Positions 36,585-49,723 of a stretch of DNA of 64,000 nt are shown one piece after another. The DNA comes from Timema cristinae (taxonomy: Eukaryota > Arthropoda > Insecta > Phasmatodea > Timematidae), in assembly GCA_039000515.1 (NCBI GenBank), contig JBCFYV010011135.1:10974339-11038338 (forward strand), given 5' to 3'. Each line of letters opens with the position of its first letter. Position 1 is the stretch's first letter. The position numbers were made by a program, and so were the translations under genes. The notes under the pieces were generated by a model. That model was given only the letters and a program-made list of their open reading frames with translations. It was not told the origin of the DNA and did not search any database.

Positions 36585-36950
36585 CGACGTTTCATGATCA
36601 TCTGAACACAAAATGATGTTGTTGTTTTTTGCATCTTTTCCATTTAGATAACTTTGAGGGTACTTTACACTAGAGGAGATTTCCTATTTTGATCAAATCT
36701 CTGTCACTCTTTGAGATAGATAGTATTTATCATTTTATAGGTTAGGACTCTTTAAAATAAACAACTTTCAATAGAAATAATATTTTATAAAATCAATATT
36801 TTACAAGTTATAGCCAAATATTTTTCTAAATAAACCTTTGGGAAATGAGTATTTGAAATTGCACTAAAGCAATAATATATTTCTGCAACAGTTTATATTA
36901 TTTCGTTTCAAATATCAAACTGGATATAAGCATAATTTAAACATAAGAGT
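36585..36950. repeat. Dispersed repeat, relative of 30157-30790, spanning the duplication start
   Basis: Shares ordered blocks with 30280-30790 (GTTTCATGA, GGGTACTTTACACTAGAGGA, AAGTTATAGCCAAATATT). The portion from 36697 is duplicated at 1-250. Confidence 0.5.
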
Positions 36951-37439
36951 GAGAAACTATGTGGTGTAGCGTACAGTTAGTTGTACAGTTAGTTTTATTT
37001 ATTTTTCTACTTGTGTGACTATCAACACAATCCAAACTTAGCGGCTAAAGAGTGATTTATATGGTGCTGCTTTTATTCGCTTTGAACAAGCTTCTTTATA
37101 AGCTGGTGAATTCGCTGGTAAAAGATTCTAAAGACGGCTTCTTTAATTCTCTCGCGTCATAATGTTGAAGACGATGCGGATAAATGACGCTTGCTGACAG
37201 GTTGAACATGTCTAACTTAAACGCTTCCACAAAGCGAATAACTAGCTTATTTTACCAGCAACGTCAAAAGAATCTGCGTGTCAGCGCTTATAAGAGTGAC
37301 CAGCGATTGGGTATTCCTTAATGTGCATGCGTGAGATGGGCAGCTGGCTAGACACCTTGTTCTAGACGCACGTGTGAGGTGAGTTTTTTGACGCCATGAC
37401 ACTCAAGACTGTCTAAACGCTGGTGACTTCCCACATCTT

Positions 37440-38205
37440 AGGGCCAGTCTTATGACTACCGGATACATATTGCTATCGGGAGGTTAACGTTAGAGACCAG
37501 ATAAAGGTTATCAGCCATTTTAATATTTTACGCGTATTATGAACTGAATTTATCTGCAGATCTATCTGCTATCTGTAGGATAAATATATTTTCATGTATA
37601 AAACGCAAGGTTGGCGCGCGCATGCATATAATCCCTGCTGATAGCGCTAGAACATAGCGAGTAGTAACAACGCTCAACATTTTTTAAATAATGGCAGCTA
37701 AATGAGTGCGTGGAAACAGAAGCTAAGTTGTCTTGCAAGTACTAATTTTGGTGTCTGCCAAAATGTGGGCAATAGTTGGGTACAACGTTTATAAAATTTC
37801 ATTTATTGTACTCACAATTAAATAATTTGTTCTTATATAACTATAACTCTACAAATAGCTTGTTAGTTTTTTTAAAAGTGTGAATTAAATGTTCTAACTT
37901 TATATGTAGTTATAACCTGGGCCTGTGCTTACTAAACACGCGAACCAAGATTGTAACCTAAAAACAAATTCTGATGGGTAAAACTTCATGAAAAACAACG
38001 CGTCACTATGGCAACGCCAATTTTAACTTTCAGATAAAATTTATCAGGTACTTAAACCTCCCGATAAAAATGTGATGGATAAATACATTTTATCTCGCAG
38101 ATAAATACTATCTGGCGGTCATAAGATGCACTTTTGACTTTTCGACCAGATACAAATATTTAACTGTCAGATTAATTTGTATCCAGGAGTCATAAGACCA
38201 GCCCT
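37440..38205. mobile_element. Non-autonomous TIR DNA transposon (MITE-like), copy B
   Basis: Counterpart of 744-1508. The terminal inverted repeats are slightly better matched here (AGGGCCAGTCTTATGACT on the left, AGGGCTGGTCTTATGACT on the right after reverse complement), with the same GATAAA-rich subterminal zones and no coding capacity. Confidence 0.65.
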
Positions 38206-38682
38206 GAGAAGCATTGTGTAAACGTTTATCAGCTAGCGAATTTTGCAGCCAGAAATTCTCTAAGCAAAAGCGTCAAGGTATCGTCAAAAGAAGCCAGCGA
38301 ATATTATCAAAAGCAGCACCGTGTAAATCACCCTTCTTGATGCAGGATTGTGAAGTGGTGAAGGAGGATGCAGAGCTATGTTATTTTAAAGGAGGAAAGA
38401 GGAGATTTGATATTCGATGGCTCTGAAATATGTTGTCAATAGGGCTCTTATAGTCTAGTAATAAAGGTTAACGTGCACACATGGAGCTCGAGTACTCTAC
38501 ATATTGCGGAATAAAGCCAGTTCATGTTGACCCTACAAATGAAATGTTCCACTAATTTAGTTGTGTTGGAGCACAAATGTTAGACCCTAATGTTTGAGTA
38601 GGCTTGTACATAGGGACCAACGAAACAAAAAAAAAATATTTTTTACGTTGTGTTTTTCAAAATATAGTGGGTTTGGTAGAGA

Positions 38683-39898
38683 TCAAGCCTAGCCAACACA
38701 CATGTGTAGCCTAATTTTTTGTACAAAATAAAAAGGGAAATGTTTTGGCACATATGAGAACAAGCAGAGAAAAAATGACCGAAACAAATAGGATTTGGTT
38801 TCGATATGTTATTCAATATGTGATGTGTTATCTTTAGCTCAAGTTGACTCGCCTCATTAAAGGCTTCTTAAAAGGCCTAACTCTGCATCACAAATGTTCA
38901 TGTTATATTATTATTTATATTATTATTATTATTATTATAATTATTATTATTATTATACTACAAAGCAACATGGCTGACTCACTCACTGACATTAATGTTT
39001 ACCCACTTCCAGATGAGCTAGAAACTTGAAAATTGGCAAACTTATAGCTTCTAGCCTGTAACCGACGTGAAAATTCCAAAAATATTTTTTTTAATTCAAA
39101 ATGGCGGAGCAACTTTATAGTCGGTGCGGACCTTTCTTTGGAGGTCTCTTGTGGCTAAACGGTAAGACCTACCAAAAAACGGCTCCGGAATTACATTATT
39201 TTCCATCCACTTGCAGAGAAAACTTACTTCCGAGAAAAGCAAGTTAGCACATATATGACCACAAACGTAACTTAAGTTAAAGAACACAAACAAAGGGTAG
39301 GCCTACATGAGAAAAAGGGGTGATCTACAATCTTCACTTAAATATAGTTAATGCCGCCATCTTTTAGACAATCAAGAGACATTTCTAATGCACTTTAAAT
39401 TATGGTTAAAAGAGGTCTCTGTTATATTTAAAATATACATCCATTACTGTTTACAACCTGTGGTCAGTTTTTTTTTTTGCATTGATGCTTCTCCTATCAC
39501 GTAGAAAAAGAAACGATTGCCTTTACATAATTAAATAAGTTATACCTGATGAAGGAAAGGGAAGGAAAATGCATTACAGAAATATATAGGTTTAACAAAT
39601 AAGTTTATTAAAGGGTAAACAAAATAATATTGAATTACATATGAGTGACAAGATTTAAATTCAATTAATTAATGATAACTGTGTTCCGTTATCGAGATAG
39701 AAAAGATTAGGTGAGACGAATAGGTATTATTACTTTGTCCACAAGGAACCGACAGTAGTTATATATGACATTTTGTTTAGTTAAATAACTCTAGAAATAG
39801 GGATATTAGTTTGAATCATCTGCCACAACTTGACAACATTAAAAAAGATTAATTAAGTTTTAGACAATATAAAAAGGGACAATCTAGCCAGTCTAATA
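38683..39898. other. 1.2-kb block present only in copy B
   Basis: Copy A passes directly from TAGAGA (to about 1986) to CCTGAGAGG, whereas copy B carries ~1216 bp between the same points. No target duplication or inverted ends are seen, so a deletion from copy A is at least as likely as an insertion. It contains an (ATT)n stretch at about 38910-38957 and no recognisable gene. Confidence 0.8.
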
Positions 39899-40575
39899 CC
39901 TGAGAGGTATAATCATGTAAAATAGTGAAACAATTGAAAATAGAAACATAGCATCAAATCCTATATTTATAGAGTTACTAAGAAGACCATTATCTACGCT
40001 AGCTAGCTTGTATTAACCCTCATGGAGAGTTACAAAAAACCTAAGAAAAATATCCTATAAGAGGAGCTTCCATTTCACAAATAATAGATGGCTAACAAAC
40101 AGGCATTTAAACAGTGTTTTACTATGGCCGGTCATTTCTTAATGAGTACTACCATAACAATCAATAGTAAATTTATACATTTACTCATTAATAGGGAATA
40201 CAATAGCTAGTACAAACCATCTTTGAACCCTTATATAAACATGGCGCCTGAAGGGGCCGAAAAGAAAGCATTATCCTCGCGGGTCAATACTTCAATCTAG
40301 TAGTGCTCTCACGGGTTGCACACCGTAAATAGCTACACAAAAAGGGTGCAATCGTGACTTCAACTAGTTACTGACCTAACTAGGTACAAGAAGAAACTGT
40401 TATTTAAAATCTTTTTATGGCAACAATAAGATCATATGAGATCATACCGTTTAGGGTGTCATAAAAATATAACAATGTCTTAAGGACTTAGAAAAGGGAA
40501 TCAAATTCACGGACTCAGTATACACAATCACCTGGTCCTATAGACATGTAGAACATAGAGCCCTTGTATTTAAAC

Positions 40576-40783
40576 TATGAAACTATGCCTTACGGGTATA
40601 TGGAAATAATCTTCAGACAATCTTACCAAAGAAACTATGTCTGATGGACATAGAAAATTACTCAGACACTCTAACACAATACACTATGCCTGGTGGACAT
40701 AGAAAGTAAAGCAAGACATTCTAATACACGAAACTATGTCTGAAGGACATAGATAGCAACGTCAGACATTCTGACATGATACT
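40576..40783. repeat. Tandem ~50-bp hairpin units, copy B
   Basis: Same four-unit block as 2665-2875, nearly identical, with the CTATGYC/GGACATAG stem in each of the last three units. Confidence 0.6.
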
Positions 40784-40977
40784 CATTATTATTGGAAGAG
40801 GCTTCCTCTGCGACGCAGTAGTGAGACCAACGCCTGATACATAGTGGCCACCAGTGCTGAAGTTGTATAGAGTAGTTTCTCCTCCGGTGAATAAATACAA
40901 TGGATTACAAAAATGTGATCCACGGGGAATCTGTTATATAGTAACAGAACTGCTTGAGACTACAACAGGAGATCTAA

Positions 40978-40994
40978 GGGGGGGGGGGGGGGGG
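40978..40994. repeat. Poly-G tract (17 G), copy B
   Basis: Counterpart of 3069-3084, one G longer. Confidence 0.9.
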
Positions 40995-41344
40995 AGTTGC
41001 GAAATAAATCTACTTCCTCACTAGCGCTGTCAGCAGGAGTGGCGATCAGAGACAATAATTTTTCTTTTCTTCGACGCGTGTCCTTCGATCAAGACGTGAA
41101 AATGCTCGCGATGACGAAATGTTCCGCTGGGCCAATGTTCCTTGACGCTTGGGCGTTTTCAGCAACATCAATTCAAAGTAAGTCACCCCCTGCGACATAC
41201 TATTGGAATATATTAGTACTTGTTATCTTGTTTTAGTTGTCTTTATGGAATTTTGATAGTTTTTATGGAATTTTGATTGTAGATGTCATATTTTATAAAT
41301 GGCATACTACATTTTATTCAAGTCATATATTTTCCACAACACCA

Positions 41345-41568
41345 GCTTGCTAGGGCTGTCGTAGCTTCATATGTCTTATAATCCATCATAAGACTAGAAC
41401 AAGCACAACAACCAGTCCCCGGCCGTCAATTTATCAATTTGAAAGGGAAATTTATATTTTCATCCATGTTACATTTTTGGTCATGCTGGTAATCAAACCC
41501 GGGACCATTAATTCATTAGGCAGTCATGCTACTGACTGAGTTAAGGTGTCGGACTCATATTTAAATCA
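41345..41568 (-). mobile_element. tRNA-headed SINE-like element, family E, copy B
   Basis: Counterpart of 3430-3655. The box-B-like stretch is cleaner here (CCCGGGTTTGATTACC on the minus strand). Confidence 0.4.
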
Positions 41569-41949
41569 TTTTTTTTTTTAAATATGTTCACTGATGCCCT
41601 TATCAGGGACCAGGTATAAAAGTTGCTATTTTGGAAACATGTATTGTGTCACTTTCATTTATTTCCCCTTGCACTCTTCATAATACATTATCTTTGTCAA
41701 TGTTTCAGGCCAACCTGAGCTACGATTTCTTTAAAGACTCGCATAATTTACCATACACCTATAAAAACTTCATCCCCAGCCTGAAGAATATTCTAGATAT
41801 TAAAGAAAACATTTTCTAGACAAGCTCATATTAATAACAGTTCCTAAAGTTCAGCTCCCATCTGTGAAATTGACTTCATCTTTCAAAAGAAGTAGAAGTA
41901 AAACACATAAGCCACCGTATCAAGACATCAATGTAGCTGATTTGATTCT

Positions 41950-42152
41950 CAGAATTGAAGACGGAAAGATTGGGGTTCGATCCCGATCGGGTTTACTGAG
42001 GGTGTTATGTACTAAATTGTTTTCCACTCTCTTTCCACGTAAATTCTGTTGCACTTCCTCTCAATTAAACCTTAATAATCTCTAAAAATGAGTGTAATTA
42101 GTACATAGGCGTATAACCCGAATGGGTGGTAAGATGTGGTACTAAAAATAAA
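41950..42152 (+). mobile_element. SINE-B, 5'-truncated, copy B
   Basis: Counterpart of 4040-4232. The tail reads CGTATAACCCGAATGGG here, whereas copy A lost one C. Confidence 0.75.
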
Positions 42153-42520
42153 ATAAAAACTCAGAAAATGTTCATACATACCTATGTGTGTGAATAATTC
42201 CGTCAAGTATTAAAGGATTTGCATAAAACTAATTATTTTCAAAACACATCGTGCCGTTTGACAGTATGTTCTCAATAACTTTACTATTATGATGTTAAGA
42301 CAAGATATATAAGCATAGTTTGAAATATGATTATTGAATATGGCATGTTTTTCTTAAATTGTAAATTAATTGATCAGTATGAGACCTGTATAAGTTTTTC
42401 AAAAAAGGATTAGTTGAAAATAATAAAAATTTGGTATCACAATTTTAAATACATAAAAGGTGAAAATGTTTGAATAAGAACCCGTATAAAATCGGTGGCC
42501 TTCTGATTGCGAACACGAGA

Positions 42521-42653
<133 letters not shown>

Positions 42654-42796
42654 AGCAGTTCAGTTTTGGACACATCACATTGCTATGCCATCCCGCCCCT
42701 AATTAAATAATAGGGGCGGCCCATGGAGTTTAGCAGTCGTACGTTTTTTGAGCCTCGTCAGTCTTAATTTAACTAAATTAGATACACCAGTATTTC

Positions 42797-42850
42797 TAGG
42801 TTACATTAGGCTAGGTTATATTAGGTTAGGTTATATTAGGTTAGGTTATG
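42797..42850 (+). repeat. Short TTAGG-type tract, copy B
   Basis: Counterpart of 4891-4948. Confidence 0.7.
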
Positions 42851-43433
42851 CTTGGGTAAACTTGGTCAGGAATAAATCCCGGTGTCCATTGGGTGCTAAC
42901 TATAACCCCTTCCACCCGTATCACCCCTCTCACGTAGGAATTCCCGCGAGTTGCTCTTTTACTCGTTAGCAATATAGACATTGGTGATTTAGGTGGCCAA
43001 AACATTTTTGGGTTTGTTCACATTTTGGACGAATTATACCCTGTTCACAATCTGGACTGTTTCGCCATCAGGATACATACATTAAGTCTGAAAAATTAGT
43101 TCTGTAAGAAAAAGTTATTTTTTGTTTAACCCAAAAAATGTTAACTTGTTTTACTCAGAAAAATGTCAGTCACTTAGGTCAGAGAGAAATTATTGATCAT
43201 TGTCAGGCAACATGGCTTAAATACAATGCTTTGTTTCGATTAATGGGACTAACTCTCTTTTATATCAAATCTTATACTCCCTTTCACCCTTCACTTAAAA
43301 ATACTCCTTGTAATTTCAATAAGAAAGAGGGTTAGAAAACTACGAAACTTCTTAGCCAATGGTAAAGAGGAAATCTTGCTACTAGCTCTCAAATATTTTA
43401 AAATTTTATGTTATGGTCTCATAAGAAATATAA

Positions 43434-43711
43434 GTGATCTGGTGGTCTAGGTGTAAGGTGTCGAACTTCTGTGCTGGGGGTCCGGGGTTCAATCCTCGCT
43501 CCCGACACAGATTTGTCTGATTACCAAACCCTTCCTTCCCTCTGACAAGAAGTGTATTAATCACAACTTGTGAATGTGTGGAATGCCAGGCCTCCACCGT
43601 GGTTCGGATTCCACGTTAAACTGTAGGTCCTCCATTTCATCTCACAATCACCCTAACATTACACATTAGCGTAAGTGCGTATAACCCGAATCGGGTAGTA
43701 AGACGCGGTGC

Positions 43712-43778
<67 letters not shown>

Positions 43779-43789
43779 TAATAATAATA
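43434..43789 (+). mobile_element. SINE-A, near full length, copy B
   Basis: Counterpart of 5524-5879 with the same structure. The (TAA)n length differs and the tail is CGTATAACCCGAATCGGG. Confidence 0.9.
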
Positions 43790-43839
43790 TACGAATTACT
43801 GTACTTGTTCAAGAAAAGCTAAATCTAGTAAACTTTTCA

Positions 43840-44305
43840 TCTATACTTATAAAATAACATGTCCTGACTGACTGATTCATCATCGCCGAACGCAAACTAT
43901 CAAGCCTACAAGCATGAAATTCGGACTGTATATTCATTTTGTTATGTAGGCACCCACTAAGAAAGGATTTTAGAAAATTCCACCCCAAAGGAGTCAAAAT
44001 AGGGGATGATAATATGTATGAAAAGTCCGTCATTTTGAAAGTTACATAAACAAAATTTTGTATTTCGGTTATTGACGTTAAAACAAATAAATACGTGTTT
44101 CAGGAATTTTGGAAATTTTATTTAATAAGGGATGAAAAAGGGGTGAAAGTTTGTATCGGACTTGCATTATTTTTAATCTGAGGTCAAGTTATGGTCATCA
44201 ACGTAACGTAATATTTTAAAATAATCTGTAAATACATATGTATATTTTCGTATTTGTATATAATCAACTTCCACGCGAGCAAAGCCGCGGGCAACAGCTA
44301 TCTAG
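43840..44305 (+). mobile_element. Non-autonomous Helitron, copy B
   Basis: Counterpart of 5930-6393 with an intact 3' hairpin region (GCGAGCAAAGCCGCGGGC) and the terminal CTAG before T. Copy A has lost two bases in that hairpin. Confidence 0.88.
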
Positions 44306-45350
44306 TAACTTTATATAATATGAGAGGTGTAGTGTACAAATAGGCTCGAAAGAAACATGTTTCCTGGACTGCCTTGCATCAGTCACAACATCAGATAACT
44401 AAAATATTATAACACTCACAAAAATTCTACTCTCGCCCATAAATGGCGGCTCAATACTCATGATACACTAAATCCTAGATTGACTCTATCAACTCGCTCT
44501 ATTTATTTTTCTTAAACCAATCATAATTTAATATATTGGAAAAATCAAACATCCTTAACAGTGGCGGATCGTAGCTAAAATTCGTGGGGTGCTGCTAGTC
44601 AAGTATATTCTCATAGCACGTCAAATATAATCAAATGTCGTTGAAAATGAGCTAATTTCACATTTGGACACATCTTTTCATACTTATAAAACTAAAATTA
44701 TAGGAATGCCTATAAAAATAGCTCTGTTGGAATATGTATATTTTATTTTATTTTAGCGTGAATCATATTTTGAAATAACGTAATGTATAATTAAATATTG
44801 CATCAGAGCTTAACGTCAACATTTGCAATGTCTCGCTTACCAAAGCGGCTCCCGTAATAGAGATAAATGGTAAAAATATTTCAATTTACTTTTAATTTTT
44901 CTTCTTTTATTTTTTGTTGCTAAGAAAAAGATTTTACATTAGCTTATTTCAAAATTGCTACATCTTGTGTTTTTTTTTTTTTTTTTCAATTTTATTACTA
45001 TATTTCCTACTTATTTTAACTTTTAGTTACAACAAACTAGTCGCAATTAAAATTTGACGTCTTTATAGCCTTAGGATAAAATGTTTGTCAAAACTTTTCC
45101 GCCAGAACATTATTCAGAATGCGCTAGCAAGGTGTGTCCTTATATCTGTAGAGAAGAACTTTGTGCTTCTAACGTGCGTCGTCAATTTAACTAATTACTG
45201 AAGATTATTGACGAAGGCGCTCTTCTAACTTTGTGCCCTGACTACAACATTGAGACTTGGGTAAATATAACTAAATAGAAGTTTATTAATTAAAATATAG
45301 CAACTTATGAGCACTTCTTTCATTTAAAATTTGCTACTCTCATTTGATTA

Positions 45351-45405
<55 letters not shown>

Positions 45406-45410
<5 letters not shown>

Positions 45411-45884
45411 ATTATTACTATTACTAAACAAGTTTGTTCAGGAATTCGTCGATTATAGGCTGTCTTGTGCAAGTGTATATTAGTGTATACTAGAAAACTG
45501 AGATTAACGACTGGAAGGCTCGTTGTGCTGATCCCATGACACTCTCTATCCACAAGTGTTGGCACTAATATCTATAAACGGTGGTGTCCCCTCAGTCGGT
45601 ATAGCTTATCTGCTGGCTCACACCATGGAGTAGAATGTATTTATATAAATGTAAATAAAAATACATTCTAATCCATGGTGTAAACCCGCAAGTGAGCTAT
45701 ACCGACTGAGTGGACACCACCGTTTATCGATATTAGTGCCAACATTTGTGGATAGAGAGTGTCATGTGATCAGCAAAGCAAGCTCCCCAGTCGTTGATCT
45801 CAGTTTTCTAATAAACACTTGCACAAAACAAACCAGAATCGATGAATTCCTGAACAAACTTGTTTAATAATAATAATAATAATT
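45406..45884. mobile_element. Foldback element: ~215-bp inverted arms, copy B
   Basis: Counterpart of 7498-7971. The arms match slightly better here because several bases missing from copy A are present. Preceded by a (TA)n run from about 45354. Confidence 0.87.
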
Positions 45885-45941
45885 TTCCAATATTTGTTAG
45901 ATGAAAGTCTGTTTGAACAAAAGACTGTCATTTTTCAATTA

Positions 45942-46310
45942 CATCCAGTAATTGCCACTTCCTATAATATGACACTTTTAGCTATCCGAAACGTCCAATA
46001 TTCCGACATTTCCATTAATATGACACTTACAACTTAACTCTTCAATTAATATGAAAGTTCCAAAACGATATTTTCATTAACATGAAATTTCCGATTCGAC
46101 TCTCCTTTAATAAGATACTTCCAACTGGACACTTCCAGTTATCCCAGATTTCTCCAAAATCCGATACTTCGAGTAATGTGACACTTCTAATTTGATACTT
46201 CCACAAATATTACACCTATAATTCAACAATCCCATCAATTTTGACACTTCCAGTAATACATTATTTCCAGTAATATGTTATTTCCATTAATACGACACTT
46301 CCAATTAAAT
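45942..46310. repeat. Degenerate short-period repeat (about 15-20 bp), copy B
   Basis: Counterpart of 8028-8398, near identical. Confidence 0.75.
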
Positions 46311-46904
46311 TAGATGTATCTAGGTTAAGTTTCCATACAGCTGTTAGATAGACCGATTAAATGAGTCAAACAAGTAATAAGATGGCGTCGATTTTGGGTC
46401 CTCACAAATGAATGTCAATAGTAACCAAAGGCTAGACAAATAACAAAATGGTGGATGATATGAGGTATCACACACAGATACGTCACTTGTTTAGGAGACA
46501 AGTAAGTAATTCCAACAATTTAAAATTCATTTAATTAGCTTTAAAAACCAAAGGTGTGGTTTTAAACATTAGTTTTTATTACATTTCGTTAGTGATTATT
46601 TAGAATTTACATAAAAAAATATAATTGGACTTGGTATATTCATAATTTTGATATTACATAAATATATATATATATATTTATTATGCACTAATAACTTATT
46701 TACTAAAATAAAATTACAATTAATTATGGGAGTTAAAGTTTTGCGGTAGTGGTTTATACTGTTCTAATTTTAAAATCAGTGTAAAATTGCACTCAGCTAT
46801 AACTGGTTTTGTTGTTGGCTTTTGTTGCTCTAGTAATTATAGTTCTCTCCCACACATCCATATAGACTCAAGCCTTAAATACGTAAAGACCCGCATCAGT
46901 GATC

Positions 46905-47335
46905 ACATTGTCAAACACGCCACTGTTTTGTTAGACTGGAGGGCCGGTAGTTTGGAGATTAGGGTTTAGATCCTGGTTGGGTCTACTGAAGGTATTTGTA
47001 ATTTTCCAAAATAGTTTTCCACTCTCCCTCCATGCAAATGGGGGTACATTACTACCCGTCAAAGATAAAGGCTTGTATATTAATTACTCTTATGTTTTAG
47101 GTATACAGAATGTTGAATTTAGAGGAAGTGTACCCGCATTTTTGTTGAGGGACAGTGGAAAAAACTTAGTAAAAACAACCCTTAATACACTCAATCGGGA
47201 ATTGAGCCCCAATCTTCCGTCATTGGCAGTCTAATCTATTGCGAGAAGTAACGTCTAAGACTATGTGGCCTCCTACGTGGATATTAGTGTATTTAACTGC
47301 TTTAAGCCTAGATGGGTAGTAAGATGGCCTGTAAA
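46905..47335. mobile_element. Two SINE-B fragments in opposite orientation, copy B
   Basis: Counterpart of 8992-9415. The minus-strand piece is easier to recognise here because fewer bases are corrupted (GAGGAAGTGTACCCGCAT matches the reverse complement of the SINE-B body). Confidence 0.65.
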
Positions 47336-47655
47336 AAATGAGCGAGTACATAACAGACAGGATTTATATAATACGCTATATATTCTTGAGAACTAGTGTG
47401 ATAAATTCTTGAGCTTTTCCATCCTCTCTCTAGCCTGATGTTAACGCATTTCCTCATAGCTTTCGTCCTTATCACTTCTACTCAATTAGACGAAATCGTT
47501 GCTAACAAATTGTGTTTAACGTGTGAATTAAAGAGTAGTTTTATTGCAAATATAATCAAATTTATGAAAAATTGGTAAAATAATAATTAACACATGCGAG
47601 AGTCCCCTTTTTAAACCGTGCCTTACTACCCATCTGGACTGAACAAGTTTTAATA

Positions 47656-47935
47656 TTATTATTATTATTATTAGCACCGCGTCTTACTACCCGTTCGGGT
47701 TATACGCACTTACGCTAATGTGTAATGGTATGGTGATAGTGAGATGAAATGAAGGACCTACAGTTTAACGTGGAATCCGAACCACGGTGGAGGCCTGGCA
47801 TTCCTTACATTCACAAGAAGTCTTGTCAGAGGGAAGGAAGGGTTGGTAATCAGATAAATCTTTGCCGGGACCGAGGATCGAACCCCGGCCGCCAGCACAG
47901 AAGTCTGACACCTTACCCTAGACCACCAGGTCACC
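47656..47935 (-). mobile_element. SINE-A insertion present only in copy B
   Basis: Minus-strand full-length SINE-A: (ATT)n, reverse-complement tail GCACCGCGTCTTACTACCCG, body, head to GGTCACC. AACAAGTTTTAATA occurs at 47642-47655 and 47936-47949. Copy A has a single AACAAGTTTTAATA (9717-9730) and no SINE, so copy A shows the empty site. Confidence 0.95.
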
Positions 47936-48003
47936 AACAAGTTTTAATAACTCTAATGGGTTAATGATGAGGAGTGTTGAAGAACAAATGTATCCATATG
48001 TTT

Positions 48004-48004
<1 letters not shown>

Positions 48005-48050
<46 letters not shown>

Positions 48051-48053
48051 GCA
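48005..48053. repeat. (AG)n microsatellite, copy B
   Basis: Longer allele of 9787-9817. Confidence 0.9.
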
Positions 48054-48752
48054 GGACACCGTTTATTAAAATTGACCCTCAGTGAAGCTGTCCGGGAACT
48101 GAACGCTAAATTCACCACCATCAGCAAACATAACTATTCGATAGTAACTCCTTTATTACGTGCACCCACCCGTGTGAATAGTTTAAAAATAAAATATTAA
48201 ATATTAATGAACTTGCCTGATTCTTGCACGGAGGGTTAGGTTCGGTTTCACAAACATTCCCCGCATAACTTCGTTTTATTGACTTCTATACAACTACACC
48301 CCCCCCCCCCCCCCGCGCGTTCCCACCTCCCCCCGGAATTTACATTTTTATATAGTGCTGCAGAGGCGGAAAATAAACTCATGACTTTTCTAGATTGGAT
48401 TAAATTTTGGCGAGTGAACAATTTTACTGACAGAAGTAGCTGCACCTACAATGACATATAAAAACAAAGTACTTCTTTTCTTCAGACAACCGTGTTTATC
48501 AAATAATCAGTCTTATAAACTCACCCGCCTCGGGGGAGAAGTAAGAGAGTAGTACACATCTACACATCACTCATGTGCAAATATTTAGTGTGCGAAATGG
48601 AAATAGAAATGAGATCATAATAAAAGTGCAGTAGAAGCTAATTCCGCTTTGAAGGTTGTATAGAAGTGTTTCCCAACCAACGTTCCGTGGGTCGGCACCT
48701 ATCTGTGGGCTCGTTGCTGCCAGCCTGAAGAGTAGTATTTAATCTCTTACTA

Positions 48753-48985
48753 ACCCGTTTCGGTGGCCCTGCGTGATCTGACGCGCTACTCTCGCAGTAG
48801 ACTAGGCTACCCATGATGGGGAGATCAAGGTTTAAATCTCGGTCAGGGGTATTAAGGGTTTTATCGAAATCTGTTTCAACCTTCTCTAGCCACAAATGCT
48901 TATATACTTCCTCTAAATAAGTTTTCCTAATCCCTAAAACCATTAGCGTAATAAGTACATAAAAGTATTGACCGATAGTGGCGCT
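48753..48985 (+). mobile_element. SINE-B, diverged, copy B
   Basis: Counterpart of 10516-10742. The head and box B are clearer (GATCAAGGTTTAAATCTCGG). Confidence 0.75.
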
Positions 48986-49481
48986 AAAAATGTTGTTGCC
49001 ACGTCTCATTATCAGTTCAGGTTCCATATGTACTAATTGAATTCATGTATAGGGGTGGAAGACACCTTAATTTAAAGGAGATGTACTCGCATTTGGGTAA
49101 AGGGAGAGTGGAATACCACTCAGGTAATACAACCTTTATAAAATTAGTGCCTTAAATCAGTGGTTCTTAAATTATGGGGCACGACTTCAAGGAAGGCGTA
49201 ATATATTCTATGTAGAAGAGCTTTTTTTTTTAAAAAAAAAATATTAATTTATTATTTTTAGCTTGACCCAACCTAGAACAAGGAAAATAGTTGTTGATTG
49301 AGAGAAAGCAATTAGTTTAATTAATACAATATTTATATTATAACTATATTTTAATTTAATTAATATCATTATTTTGAATGTTTTACTAAAATAACCATTT
49401 GCAAATAACTACATGTGTGAAACTGTTTTTTCAACTCTGGTGGCTATGAAGGGTGAATATCGCGCTAGACTAGATGTCACC

Positions 49482-49723
49482 TGTTTTGGTGGTCACGTGT
49501 TCTAACGCGCTACTCTCACAGTAGACTAGACTGCCGACGATGGGGAGATTGAAGTTCAAATCTCAGTCGAATGTACTGATGGTTTTTTCCAAAATAGTTT
49601 TCCTCTCTCCATCCACGTAAATGCGAGTACACTTCCTATATATAGCTTCCCTAACCCCTGAAACCAAATGTGTAATTAATACAAAAGCGTATAACCCAAA
49701 CGGGTAATAAGAATTGGTGTTTA
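49482..49723 (+). mobile_element. SINE-B, diverged, copy B
   Basis: Counterpart of 11225-11465, with tail GCGTATAACCCAAACGGGTA. Confidence 0.75.

Noticed and set aside
38214..38426. 70-codon frame next to the MITE as a terminal exon
   Set aside because: Non-ATG start and broken by a one-base difference in copy A; no domain recognised.
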